Both the position numbers and the translations under genes were made by a program. A DNA stretch of 64,000 nt from Thalassia testudinum (Eukaryota; Streptophyta; Magnoliopsida; Alismatales; Hydrocharitaceae): assembly GCA_037157565.1 (NCBI GenBank), contig JAZHRO010000026.1, positions 36,012,501 through 36,076,500 on the forward strand, written 5' to 3'. Positions 11,303-23,366 of the stretch are shown piece after piece (position 1 is the first letter of the stretch; every line of letters starts with the position of its first letter). The notes beneath the pieces are model-generated. The model saw nothing but the letters and a program-made list of their open reading frames with translations, made no database searches and had not been told where the DNA came from.

Positions 11303-13492
11303 TGACAAAAAGCCATTTTCACGCATTTGAAAGTTGTCGGAAATCGTAGTATAGTCGTGCAAAAACGTTTATCAAAAATTGATTTCTAAAGATAACGAGA
11401 CTTGAGTCCCGGTCGTTCGTCTCTGGGAGGCGTTGCTTTTACTTTTGAAATCGATCTTACTCTACTTTGTTTAGAATCGCATGCCAGTTCGTGATTATTA
11501 CGTATTTTGGTATGACATGCTTAGTTGCAAGAATATTAGGAATCGGAAATAGGCAACTTGAATCACACAAAAAGAATGACAATTCTTAAGCTCATGGTGA
11601 TTTCAAACATATAGAGACAAATATATATATATAAGCATTTTTCATTCATTCAGCGGGAGAGTCGTTTGCAACATAAAACATAGAGGGAAGCTTGTACATA
11701 AATGCTTTAAAATTAAATCTAGCTACCAAAAAATGATCGCATACAAGAATCAATGGGGGGATTTCGCATGCATCATTGGGGGAGAAATAAGACTACACTA
11801 CTAAGCAGTAAATAAAAGCAGTAAATATACGAAGAGCATAATCTAAATCTAGCAGAATGAAAGGGCATTCAGGGGTGGTCCCCGATGGCCTTTGAGTGGT
11901 TGAGAGAAGAAGGAGAGGCGGCCAATGGAACTTAGGCCGGTCCTTGGAGAGAGGTTGGGGAACTGATCCAGCTTCCTGGCGTGGAGATGGTGGCCTCCAT
12001 GGTGGTGCTCAATTCGTGGAGGCGGAGTGAAGATGGAAGTGGCTAGACTAAGTGGAATGGATGCCAAGGAAGTGAATGGGTGCAAACGGCCACCCAAGGG
12101 GTCTTTTTATAGACCTAAGGGAAGCTCTCTAGAGAATTATGGAATTCTCTAGAGAGGCCTATGGTGGGAGCTCGTGGGAGAGTGAGAGAGAGAGGGTGGA
12201 TGGTGGTTTTTAGATCCACCAAATGTGGATCTAAAAATTGAATGGCTCTTGGTTGCTATTTTTGGCAACCAAGGAAACCACACATGGTAGAGAGTTCTAG
12301 AGAACTCTAGGCTAGATATTTTTGTGTGGATGGTGTGTGTGGGTGTGTGTGGGTCGAAACTTAGGTGGCTAGGTTGATTAGGTTGGGTTCTAATGGGTTT
12401 AGGTCAAGGTAGGTCTCAAATTAGGGTTATAAACCCTAATTCACTAAGGTAAAGTGCAATTAAACTTAATACAAGTTTAATTGGGTGTGTGGAAACTTAA
12501 TTGAGAGTAAAACAACTCAGTTAAGTCAGGTCTAGGTCAATTGGACTCTCACTGAGTCCAATTGGACAGTGTGTGCTGAGATCAGGGCTCAATTGGACTC
12601 AATGAGTCCAATTGAATAGGCTGATGGAATTGACTAAGATCCAAGTCAATTAGGTTTAGTGAGGACCTACTTAGGTCCTTAGGGAGGTCTATAGGTGATG
12701 TACTAGGGTTATGGCACCTTAATTTAGGTTCCTATGGGGTTGGAATTGGGTTTAGGGACCTAGAGATCCAAGATCAAGGCTTAAATCTCAAAACAGGAAT
12801 TGGAGAGCAGTATCAGACGTCTAATAATAGTGTCAGACGTCTTATACTCAAAAATCAGAAGTCCATACTTGTTGTCTGGACGTCCAATCAGAGTCAAGAA
12901 GGATTTCGGGTTCTGTTTTGGGTATTCTGTAGAAATTGGACGTCTGACAAAGTGTCTGGACGTCCAATAACACTACAGAAGTGGGTTTGAAGTGTGCGGG
13001 AGTTGGCTAAGGGTCCTGGACGTCTTAAAACTTATCTGGACGTCCAGAGAAGGGTTGGAACTAGGGTTTTAGGGCTTCCTAGGGTGTTGTGACCTAATCT
13101 AAGGGTGGCTAAGGCTTGGGGAAGTCTCTAGGCTATCCTAGGGCTAGGATGAACCTAAGCTCTTCACATTTTAATGCTTTATTTCTACTTAATAGAATAG
13201 CAAACCTTTAACCCCCTTACATTATTATTCCTACATCTAAACTAGGCCTTTTGCTCCAGCTCTGCTACAACTCCCGTTATTCCTGATCCAGCTTCAGATC
13301 TAGCTCCTGATCAGCTTATTCCCTGCAATCGACATAATGCACTTAATCAGCACATTATAACATTATTTTATGCATAGCTAAAGGAAAGCAGTAAAGATGC
13401 AGATAATGCGTATGCATGCATGAATAACCCTAACTTATGCTAAGTCCTAGCTTAATCTAGGCCAATTAAGACCTATGATTGCTGCGCAATCA
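11303..13492 (-). mobile_element. Solo LTR K (LTR-4)
   Basis: A 2,190-bp minus-strand LTR from TGATTGC..GCAATCA (13492) to ..TTTTGTCA (11303). The flanks are TAGAC (11298-11302) and CAGAC (13493-13497), one difference. Protease coding sequence of X continues across it, which supports the ends. It has a TATA box at 12104-12111 and GACGTC/GACGTCC motifs at 12810-13060 upstream of it. No second copy of this LTR is in the window, so the inner sequence rests on the ends alone. Confidence 0.75.
12104..12111 (-). promoter_or_regulatory. TATA box of LTR K
   Basis: Minus-strand TATAAAAA in the context GTCTATAAAAAGACC, downstream of the GACGTC cluster of this LTR. Confidence 0.5.
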
Positions 13493-14030
13493 CAGACCAA
13501 ACTATCACTCTCGATATTTTCAAATCCTCCAGGAGATTCCATGATGATAATTTTTTCGAGGACTCAGATACAGAAATATATAATTTGTTGGAAGAAACAA
13601 TGTTAGTGGATACCCTTCCCGACCATAATTTTTTCGAGGATTTTGTCTCTGAATCAGTGGTCGATGAAATCAATAACTTGGAGCCTTGTCTTCACTCACA
13701 ATCTCTTCCTGATTGCCCACTCGACCCACCCACACTAACTTCACCCACCCTTCATCACACTAATTTTTCTCCCAAGCCCTTTCCCTTGGACCTACCACCC
13801 AACTCACCCGATTTTGGATTTCATCATGAACTCAAACCATGGCCAGACTAGGGTCCTCCTTCCATTTTTTCATCCCATTTTGATCCCCATACTTCTACCA
13901 CTCATCTTTTAGGAGATTTAGAGGAAGACATTTTTCATGAGGGCATTCATGTGTCCAATTTTCTACATGACTGTCCGTCTTCTGTGCATCGCTTCACTCC
14001 TGACTAAATGGTGTAAAAGATAGCATTGGA
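13493..14030 (+). pseudogene. Protease end and acidic linker of element X
   Basis: Resumes X's frame after K: DQTITLDIFKSSR, the last protease strand (compare LKLNIFKAAK at 63335 in Y), then an acidic stretch (NFFEDSDTEIYNLLEE) and a Pro/His/Ser-rich linker, with an open frame at 13585-13851, a TAG at 13849, and more readable sequence (GDLEEDIFHEGIHVSNFL) to about 14005. In G the same place leads into reverse transcriptase. Here it ends at the stem-loop that in A and G follows integrase, so RT, RNase H and integrase are missing from X. Confidence 0.7.
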
Positions 14031-14046
14031 TGGGAGGTAACCCATC
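14021..14046 (+). promoter_or_regulatory. Post-coding stem-loop of element X
   Basis: GATGGG, loop AGGTAA, CCCATC: the equivalent of the stem-loops at 8651 (A) and 31651 (G), with a compensating pair (C-G there, T-A here). Confidence 0.55.
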
Positions 14047-14951
14047 ATTTTTACTTTTTTCCTTTTATCTTTCCTTTTCAAGGTTTTGCCCATCCTAAAT
14101 CCGATCGCTTATCACTAAGGTGACCTCTTTTCCCTCCTAATGCTTGAGGTCATTGCATATCATAAGTATAGGGGGTGTTTTTAAATTTTGTCGATAGATT
14201 TAGGATTTTCAAAACCAAAAAGTATTCAATTTTTCTTTTGCATGTTTCTTTATAATAGAAAAATCATAAAACTCTTTGAGGAAAATTTTAGAAAATCTGG
14301 ACTAAGGTTGAGGAATCATTTCAAGGTACATTGGGATTTAATCTTTAACAAACTAGGGACTAGAATATGGATCCTTTTATTAGAACTTCTGGGTTTATTT
14401 TTAGACTAGATCATGCATCTTTCTCTAAATTCTACCTGAACTCGTGATGATTCGGTGACTTGATCTCTTTTTGTTATCTGGAAATTACTTGGCTTAGTTT
14501 CTGACCCAAAAACTTCCTTCTCTTGTAAAATTCTTGTGTTAAATTCCACACACAAGCCAACATCTAAAAAAAAAACATTTAGAAAATTAGAAAAGCTCCT
14601 TGTTTAGTCTTAGTGAAATTCGAGGCATATGATTGGTTTGAGTTTCCATCGCCGAGAAGGAGGAAAATACCTCATTTGAGGATGCGATGTCAACTTGTTA
14701 CCACCTTGACACTGCTCTATATCTATATTTCATATCTTTAGATGGAGCATTAAGGTGCATTTTGCAGCTCAAGTGTCGTGGATGGTGCTCTACCCATAGC
14801 ATCGGAGCAAGAGCTTGAGTTTGTTTAGAGTGTCCCTTTACACCGCATTGTGTTTTAGGGTTGTGAGCTCCTGGGTGGTGTCTTGGACAGTACTATCTTG
14901 AACTACTAGCACCAGAGCCCCTTTGAGGATTAGTAATGGGAATGTTGATGC
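14047..14951 (+). mobile_element. Element X 3' non-coding region, first piece
   Basis: About 900 bp with no coding potential, lying where Athila/Tat elements have a long 3' region. A purine run AAGTATAGGGGG lies near 14164-14176. The region is cut at 14951 by COP LTR L and is taken up again at 44883. Confidence 0.6.
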
Positions 14952-15591
14952 TGTTGGTGCAAGGGCACCACGATTGGTAATTTTGATAACAAAACACTTG
15001 ATATTTGACATTTACTTTTGAGTCCAAGATTTCAGGTCAATTGCAAATGGATACAAGCGTGAAGGACCTCAAGCTCGCATCCATGGTGGATTGGAGGAGC
15101 TTTTTGGAGGAGAAGGAGCTTCACTTGGAGCAAGAGTTAGAAGACATGAAGAATAGGATAGATGTTTATTCTATTCATGTACTTTGTATCTTTTGTTATT
15201 TGCCTTTTTTTTGTTAGAGTATTTGTTAAAGAGACTCAAAGTAATAATACAATAGTACTAAGAACACCTACACAATCCTAGGACACTTATACTTTTCGTA
15301 GTTAACTTAGAAAATCAAAGTAGGCATCAGATAGCCTGATCAGACGTTCAATCTGGACATCAGACGTCTGATCCTTGACTTTAAGACGTCTGACTATTTG
15401 TTCAAATGTCCAAAAACACTTAGGTTGGAAACCATCCTCTGTCTGCCATGTTTAGACGTCCAGCCTTTAGTCCAGATGCCTCAGCAGACGTCTGACGACT
15501 TTGCTAGACATCCAATTAGTGAAACGTTGGCTTATAAATATAATCATTAAGAATTAACACTTAATCTTCTATCAGACGTCCGTAGAGGACT
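14952..15591 (+). mobile_element. COP LTR L, left part (U3 start)
   Basis: The first 640 bp of a copia LTR beginning TGTTGGTGC, matching the starts of M and O. It is interrupted at 15591 by LTR E; the rest is at 43829-44882. The joined length is about 1,694 bp, the family length. GACGTC motifs occur at 15360-15580. The outer flanks GATGC and AATCA do not match, so a target duplication is not supported. Confidence 0.8.
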
Positions 15592-17073
15592 TGATGGGAA
15601 TACCATCATGAGCCATAACTAGCTCAATTTGGTCTGATAAGGTTGATAAAAGCTCCTACATATCCATTAGAAGGTCCTAAGGGCACATTATCCTGTTTTG
15701 AAAAGAAGAGAAGAATACAAGGTTATTTCTGCAAAATTAACAACATTCCACAAATACAAAATAACCACGGGGAACTTCAGGGGTTAATTAAAGGTTAAAT
15801 GGTCATTAATGTCTAATAAGAGGGTCCATGTAGACAAAAACAGGTTTTCACACATCTAGAGAATTAATGGACATCTAAAATCCTAAAAACAGACCTGCTT
15901 AATTAAGTGAGGTTTCGGTCAGGATAAAATTCATTTAAACCTTCTAAAAATCATATAAAAATATTCTATATGGTTTGGTACCTTTGATTTGACCATTGGA
16001 ACCCATTTTGACCTAAAATAGAGTCTCAGATAGACAATTGCCCAAATTTGAGTTTCTACGTAAATTACCCAGTCAAACTTAGTCAAAACAAAAATCTAAC
16101 TTCACCATCAGCTTCGTTGGATCCAAATTATGTTTGTACCAAAATTTAGGCCCAATCAAAGATCATCTTAACCTAGTTTGCATTCTAGTCCAATCTGACT
16201 CTTTTTCTTACACACACACCCCTAGCTTTTTGAATTATTTGTGAATAGGTCCCTAAGTTTGTCATCTTATTTATAGATTGGTGCCTCCACTATTATCGCA
16301 GAGGAACTCCTACTCTGATGACTTTCAATCAGAGATTTCTCTCTGATTCCTTGACGAATCTCTCCTAAAAATGGAAGGAGGATTCCTGACGAGATCCTCT
16401 TACATCTGAGCTCATTCATGGCCTTCCAAATCCATCCAAGAGCTCATGCGAACTCTTGAAAATCTTAAACCTAAAATTTCAAATTTTGAGCTCTTCAAGC
16501 TTGTTTCCAAACTTGGAGAGTCGCCCAAACACCTATAAAAGCTGCTCAAGGCCTTCCTTACCTCAGCAAACTTGTGAGCCAAAATCCTTCTTCTTTTCCT
16601 ACCTCTGGCTCTCTCCAAGTTTGTCTTTAGCAACCTTCTTCCCCTAGCTTCTTCTCTGGCCGCCACATACCATAGGCAATCAATTTCAATTCCCCTTTAT
16701 TTTCCACACCTCGCAATACCAGCGAGGTGCCTTCTAACCCTCTGTCGTCGCCACTCGACCTCACCGGAGCTTTCATCTCCTTCGGCACCGACCATACTAG
16801 ACCCGAAGCCTCCTTTGTCCCTCGTCATTCGTTAGATAGCCTCGTCAACTCTACTCCGACTACTCATCATCTCCGTGCCACTACAACTTCGTTTTGACCA
16901 CCGACTCGCTCACACATCCTCCTTCCACCTCACCGGCATACCTCCGACGAGCCCTAGCTATCGCTACACTCCACCAACTCAACCACTTTCAGTCCCTACA
17001 CCATCGCCACGTCCTTGCGACCAAAAGCCCTCAAGAAATTAAGGGGATTGACCGCTCAGTTGTTCCACAAAAC
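15592..17073 (+). mobile_element. Solo LTR E (LTR-1), first segment
   Basis: A plus-strand LTR-1 copy starting TGATGG-GAATA-CCATCA. It is split by element M (17074-25060) and element G (25828-43425). The other segments are 25066-25827 and 43431-43823; joined length is about 2,637 bp. The flanks GGACT (15587-15591) and AGACC (43824-43828) differ by two transitions, fitting an old duplication. The palindrome seen in A, B, G and H near the TATA box is not preserved. Confidence 0.82.
16534..16540 (+). promoter_or_regulatory. TATA box of LTR E
   Basis: TATAAAA in the context ACACCTATAAAAGC. The equivalent in H is at 54672 with the similar context CACCTATAAAT. Confidence 0.55.
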
Positions 17074-17348
17074 TATTGGTGCAAGGGCACCACAATCGTC
17101 AATTTTGATGATAACAAAACGCTTATGTTTTAACAGTTGTATTTGAGTTTAAGATTTTAGGATAATTGCAAATGGATACAGGTGTGAAGGACCTCAGAGC
17201 TCGCATCCATGGTAGATTGGAGGAGCTCGTTGGAGGAGGAGCTCCGTGAGGAGCGAAAGCTTGAAGAAGGCATGAAGAGAAGAATAGGATAGATACTCTT
17301 TTCATGTATTCTTTTGTAATCTTTTTCTCTTTATTTTTTGTGTCTAGA

Positions 17349-19821
17349 TGATGGCATCTCCATCATCCTCTATAACTAACCTAATTTAGCTAAGTTCTAA
17401 AGTTAAATTCATTTTATTAACATATTAAAAGGTATTACTCAATCAGGGCTAAAGAGAGAGGAATATTATAAAACGAAGTTAATTCTGCAACTTTCATGAA
17501 CAATTATGAATGCAGAATGGCTAGAGGGTGAACCTTTGATTAATTAAAGGTCAATTGAGCTTAAACATCTTAAAAGTGGGTTGGTATTGAGTAATTTAGG
17601 ATTTACATTCAAATCGAATATTTAATTTTAGTTAAAACCCTAATTTCAACCCCACTTCAATTAAAATAGTTTCGATGGAATTAAATATAATATAAACCTT
17701 CTAAAAATCAATTAAAAATGTTTTATAAGGTTTGACATAGTCAATTTAACAATCGAAACTCGTTTTGACCTAAAACAGAATCAGTGACAGGTATTTGGTA
17801 TAATTTGGGTCTAAATGTAAATTAACCATGCAAACAACATCAAAACCCAAAATTGAAGTCACCATCAACTTCCTTATATCCAAATTAGTCTACCATAAAA
17901 ATTTGGGTTCATTTGGAGTTTATCTTGGTCAACTTTTCATTTTGATCCCTGTGTCCTAATTTCCTTACATTTACCCCCCAGCTTCTTTATCTTCTTCACA
18001 AAAAGGTCCCTCAACCTTCTTGGCAACAATGGTGAGAGAATGGCGAGTTTCACTCGCGAATTCTCGCCACCACAGGCCTTGCCTGACTTTGGTGTTTAAA
18101 AAAGATCTCTTCCCGTCAAAGCTACGCACCCAACGGCATAATCTCGCCATCAACCACCGCCTTTGCCGCCCGCTATAGTCGGTCAAATCAAGCGCGGTTG
18201 TTGTGGGTTGTTGCGAGCTATTCTCGCATCCTCCGGCCACCGTTTGCTCCAAAGAGATCCTATAAATCTTCGCGCGACTCCTACGAATGCCGTCGTCCAA
18301 AAATCGCACTCAACTCCTCTCACTTTCTTCCTTCCCGAGCGTAGCCATTGGTGGACCTTAGAGCTTCTTCCTCACCAACAATCCACTGCCCCTCACCGCC
18401 AACCGAGGGCACAGCTGCCTTCCCCTCTTCTTCGTCGTGCTCCCCATCAAAGGACATGGTTTCCTAGTCTCATCGTCGCTCCAAACTCCCTCGCCGGAGT
18501 TCCCCTTCTTCCCCAAGTCCGGCCAGCCACGCCGGCCTCCTCCTCGCCACATCCTCATTGCACAGGTATCTCTCTCTCTTCACCTCACCCTCTAGATCAT
18601 TCTCTACTATTTCTTATAGGAAACAACCAACGTAGCTCCCTCCCTGTGGTCATCTTCTTCACGGTCGGCCACACGCCGGCATCCACTCCGGCGACCACGC
18701 CCCGCTGCCTCACATCGCCTTTCACTTCATCGACCACCCCACTAGCACCGGCACGCCACGATGAGAAAAAGCCCTACTTTATTGGGCGTTTCGACATCTC
18801 CATGCCTCCACCGGATGCACGCCACCACCGTCATCTTCGTCACCTTCGTCTGACCATCTCTGGTGTTCTTGCAACAAATCATCACCGTCAACACCTTCAA
18901 CGACCCACGGTAAAGCTCTCTGACTCCTTGGGTTTGAGTTTCGAAGTTTTCCACCTCGGCCGACCAACCCACGTCGCCGGCGACCACACCCCATCACAGC
19001 GCCACCTCCATCCATCCACGAGCCTCCAAGCTTTGCGAGAAGCTCCCCTACAGCATGAGGAATGATCTGTGACTATTGGCGAAGATTTTCGTGCCTCGAG
19101 GAGCTCTGTTGACCACCGTCAGATCCATCGTTTCCTCCTCCAGCGTCTGCCTTCCTCGCTCGTCTGATCAACGATCCACCGCCGCCATCAAGTCACCGAC
19201 GCCACTCTGACTCTCCTCCGCCCTTTGCTGGCAAAAATCTCTCATTGGATCTCATTTTCGACGCTGCGTCGCCACTCCTCCAGCGATGCTTGCCGGTGCA
19301 CGAGGAAGCAGAGAAGGTGAAGGAGAGTAGGAGGAAGAAGAAAGTCAGGGACCAACTTGAAAATTCACATGGACCTGAATGCAAATTCGTAGGGACCTAA
19401 ATGTTGGCATCCATGGACTAAATTGTGAGAAAATCAACCTTTCTAGGAACCTATTTGCTAATTTTGAATGATTTGGCTTATTATTTAATTCTGATCGGGT
19501 TTTATTGCAATAACTTGGTGCTCAACTTTATTTTCACTTAATTACACTATTCTGTTGAGTATCATTTATTCATTGCACTTGAAAATTAAATTTAATCAAT
19601 TTCTTTTAAAACCAAGTGCAGCCTCGAACTTGCGCATTTTAAGTTTATATCTTATACAAGTTCAGAAACTTCAAATAGTGATAATCGCGCATTAAACTTG
19701 CTCCTAGAAGAGACCTCAGATTTGTTTTTGATTTAAGTATTGTAAATTTAAATGCTTGACTCGTTTTGATCACTATACTCCGACATGACGATTTTAAAAC
19801 ACGATCGAACTGAGTCGAACA
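17349..19821 (+). mobile_element. Solo LTR F (LTR-1) inside M's 5' LTR
   Basis: A 2,473-bp plus-strand LTR with start TGATGG-CATCT-CCATCA and end ..GAACA, flanked by a perfect duplication CTAGA (17344-17348, 19822-19826). M's 3' LTR has the uninterrupted site at about 23637-23645. The GC-rich middle (18030-19350) gives a 300-codon open frame at 18163-19065 with biased Pro/Ser/His content, no domain and overlap with LTR sequence; I do not call it a gene. Confidence 0.93.
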
Positions 19822-20610
19822 CTAGATATATGTTAAAGAGCCTCAAAAGATCTAAACTGTAGTCCTAGGAACATTTACACAACCCTAGGACACTTAGATA
19901 ATTCTTAGAGAACTTAGAAAATCAAGATAGGCTTCAGACAGCCTGATCAGACGTCCAATCTAAAATTCAGACATCTGAACTTGGACTTTAAGACGTCCGA
20001 ATGTTGAATAAGACGTCCAAACATTTAGGGCTGGTCTTAGAACCTTCTGTCTGTTGAAATCAACGACCGTCCCATAGTCCAGATGTCTTAGAAGACATCT
20101 GATGTCTTGGCTAGACGTCCAATTAGATGACGTTTGGTCTTAGCAACCTATTCTTAGAGGATTAACTTTAATCTGACCTATTATTAAATTTCAGATGTCC
20201 GACATGCTACCCAGATGTCTAATAAATAGACGTTGAGCCTCATTTGATGCCACATTACTTGTTTCTGAGATTATAGCCGTTAAGCACTCTTGGGAATCAG
20301 TCCCACAGAGTTATTAGTTTTCTGACGTCCATATCATGTGCCAGACGACCGACATGTTATTTGATCACTTTCACACTAGAACCCTATTTAGGTCTGATGA
20401 AAGTCAGTAAGGGAACCTGTCTAAAATTAGACTTCTGACTTAGTTCCTAAACATCTTTAGAATGACTTCCACACATGTAATATTTTTCCCAGACGTCTAA
20501 TGACCCTGTTAGAATCATTAATGATTCTGATTTCGGCCTATTCTGCCTTGGGATAATTCCCAATGGCTATGGAAGCCTTCCAAGGCCTTCCAAAGCCTTC
20601 CTAGGCCCTC

Positions 20611-20618
20611 TATAAATA
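20611..20618 (+). promoter_or_regulatory. TATA box of M 5' LTR
   Basis: TATAAATA in CCTCTATAAATAGAGG, conserved in all COP LTRs here. It would start transcription about 650 bases before the LTR end. Confidence 0.65.
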
Positions 20619-21266
20619 GAGGAGGACCCTTGCCTTGTTTAGATAGACCAAAGCAACAATTTCCACATCATATTGTTCTTTTTGATCTTGAGAAGAAGCC
20701 CTAACTCTCTAAACTTTAGTTCCACTTCAAGAGAGCTTCATCGTTGTTGTGCACCCGCTCTCCCTCCACAGTTATGAGAGCAACGAAGTGCCGTTGTGTG
20801 ATTCACGCATCCGTGTCAAGTCAACGCACTTCCACCTAAGGGAAGATCTTTTACCTATAATAGATAGTTTCATTTATATACTTTGTGACTCTATAGGTTT
20901 GTTTTGTATTTTACTTTGTTTATTGGTTGGGTATTCACATTGTGAATTCCCATCTCCATCGAGGGACAAAATACTCCTCGTGAAGAGGAGGGATTTGAGG
21001 AATGCTACCCTCGTACTTGTAGCGTGGTTGTATTGAGGTTGAGTCACCCTCATTTTAAGTGACTTGTATAGTGGATTTGATCGACTTTGTCGATCAAGAA
21101 ATTCTAACTCGAGAGGGTTAGGTGGTGGTTTTTACCCGATTTGGGTTTCCACCTAAAAATCTCTTGTGCTCTTTGTGCGATTGTTCTTTTTGTGAGATTC
21201 TGATATTTATTTCCACATCGATTTTATATTCCGCAAATCTTACCCCCTCCCATAGGGATTTACAAT

Positions 21267-21281
21267 TGTTATCAGGGCAGG
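21267..21281 (+). promoter_or_regulatory. Primer binding site of element M (initiator tRNA-Met)
   Basis: TGTTATCAGGGCAGG, two bases after the LTR. It differs at few positions from the usual plant initiator-Met site TGGTATCAGAGC. Reverse transcription would be primed here. Confidence 0.7.
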
Positions 21282-21325
21282 TCTCGCGTTTTCAGTTTAA
21301 CAACCCAACGAGGATCCAAGAGATC

Positions 21326-22928
21326 ATGGAGGGAAGCAGCTTCACAACAAGGATTTCCAAGGGGCAGTCTACGACCTGTCCACCATTCTTCGACGGGAGC
21401 AACTACCCCTACTGGAAGCTGAGGATGAGGACATGGCTTCAAGCTAATGACTTCACTATTTGGGCAAGATGCGAGACCCCCTTCGACATCCCAGAGAGAC
21501 TTGCCATAGGATATTCACAGCAGCAGATCTAGGAACTCTTGCTCAACGTGAAGATGAACACGTGGTATTGCACGCTTAGCCCAGAGGAGTTCAACCGAAT
21601 CTCACAATGCGCCACCACATATGAGATTTGGCATACACTAAGGTAACTCACGAGAGTACCTCCAAGGTAAACTCTTCTAAAATCAACATTCTTTCTCAAG
21701 AATTTGAATCTTTTGTTATGAAGACTAATGAATCATTAAGTGAGATGTATACTAGGTTAACTCTTATAGTGAACAATCTTAAGGCATTAGGAAAGACCTT
21801 CATCAAGGGGGAGCTTCAAGGGAAGCTTATTCTTTCCCTTGGACCGGAGTGGGAACAGAAGGTCACCGGCATTGAGGAGGTGAACGAAGTGGAGGAGCTC
21901 AACATGGAGGATCTCCTAGGCAATCACATGGCCTACGAGACAAAATTGAAGTAGAAGAAGAAGGATGCACCGGAACCAAGACCGAGGAAGTCTCTCGCAT
22001 TCAGACCAACGTCGAATAGCAAGGTAAGTTCCGATGACGAAGACTTCAAATTTTTACTTAAAAAATTTTCCAAGTTTTGTAGGGATTCTAAGAAAGAAAA
22101 GAAAGAGAAGGAAAAGAATGAGCAAGGTAGCCCAAGATGTTGCTACCACTGCAACGAAAAGTGCTATCTTCGACCTGAGTGCCCTCTTCTCAAGAAGGAG
22201 AAGAAGAAGGAGAAGGAGAAGTATAAGAAGAAGGTGTTCCAAGCAACTTGGGACAACTCGAGCTTGGAGGAAGAAGAGGAAAATCCCGAGAAGAAGAATG
22301 AAACTGCTTGCATGGGTTTCATGGCAATCACAGAAAGTGATAGTGACAGCAGCGACAATAAGGTAAATTCTGAACTCCAAGATGCCTTTGATGAACTCTA
22401 TGAAATTAGTAAATTATTAAAGGTAGAAAATAAAAACATGAAAAGAATCTTAGTTTCCTTAAATTAGAAAATGAAAGATTAGAAAAATAACTTAAGGATC
22501 TAGAAACTAGTTCTAGTCCTAAGGATAATAACTTGTTTTTAGAAAATAGAAACCTAATTAATGAGAACAGTAAGTTGATTGAGGAAAATACTAACTTAAA
22601 AATTGAAATTTCTAGCTTAAAAATAAAAAAGCATGTTCTAGAAGATGAACTTGTATGTCTTAGGGAGAAATCTAATAAATTGATCAATAAGGTAGAAAAT
22701 TTGTTTAGCCCTAAGGTTGAGAAAGGATCTCCTTCAAGGAGGCCAACTAACAAATACAGATCCAAATTGACTTGGATACCGAAAAAAGATTTGGAATCTT
22801 ATTTTGTAGGTTTCAAGGAAGATATAAACATCAAGGATTGGAATTACAAGATGAAGAACGGTCAACTCGAATTGGGAGGACCAAGGAGTAGATCAAGGAA
22901 GGAGAAGAGAAAACCGATGAGACGATGA
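21326..22928 (+). pseudogene. gag: Copia gag of element M
   Basis: Gag, the structural particle protein. The start is ATG at 21326. Residues 19-30 read PPFFDGSNYPYW, typical of copia gag N-termini (DUF4219/UBN2 type), followed by TYEIWHTL and NESLSEMYTRLT segments. There is a TAG at 21530-21532, a frameshift near 21640 and a TAG at 21952. A zinc-knuckle-like motif at 22141-22182 keeps its cysteines (CYHC..C) but the usual Gly-His is Cys-Tyr, so zinc binding is doubtful. Lys/Glu-rich sequence follows, then a long Asn/Leu/Glu-rich coiled coil (about 22340-22720) across a further frameshift. No pol domain follows. Confidence 0.85.
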
Positions 22929-23366
22929 ACAAATGTCCAAGCCGTCTCGTATTAACCGCCCGATTGGAGACTGGCACTGATGCCTGGACCTCCAAGTTAC
23001 GGATAGGAACCCCATCCGATTTGGCATCCACCTTCATTTGGGCCATTCTATTGGCCATGGTAGGTGAGGTAAATTCCTTACCCTATCTTTTTTTTCATAG
23101 CACATAGATAGGGGGAGTTAAAATTGATGAAATTTTGTCCATCATTAAGGGGGAGGTTTGAAAATGACATAGCTATATTGCCTTTAGAAAGGGAGAGGTA
23201 ATAATCTAGCTATCCTACTTAATGGAAAAGATGAAATTAGAAGAGCATGTTTTAAGGGGGAGTTTAGGATAATTAAAACTTGTGTTACCTTTTTGATAAT
23301 GTCAGAAAGGGGAAGGATTTTGTGGATTATTATTTATAGTTTTGTCATCATAAAAAAGGGGGATAT
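22929..23366 (+). mobile_element. Element M 3' non-coding region with polypurine tract
   Basis: Non-coding, with several GGGGGAG-type purine runs (23110, 23150, 23260). The last, AAAAAAGGGGGATAT at 23352-23366, abuts the 3' LTR and is the likely plus-strand primer. Nothing resembling integrase or RT is present. Confidence 0.75.

Larger units (their letters stand above)
17074..21264 (+). mobile_element. 5' LTR of element M, split by LTR F
   Basis: Pieces 17074-17348 and 19827-21264, giving about 1,713 bp. It begins TATTGGTGC, the expected TG having become TA, and ends GGATTTACA just before the primer site. The 3' LTR shows the same start. The U3 part after F holds GACGTC-type repeats (19950-20500) up to the TATA box at 20611. 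Confidence 0.9.

Noticed and set aside
18163..19065. 300-codon open frame in the GC-rich part of LTR F
   Set aside because: It lies wholly inside a solo LTR with clean ends; composition is Pro/Ser/His-rich, no domain, and matching LTR-1 copies do not keep the frame.
22054..22380. Leu-rich minus-strand frame in M
   Set aside because: Antisense shadow of the Lys/Glu-rich part of gag.
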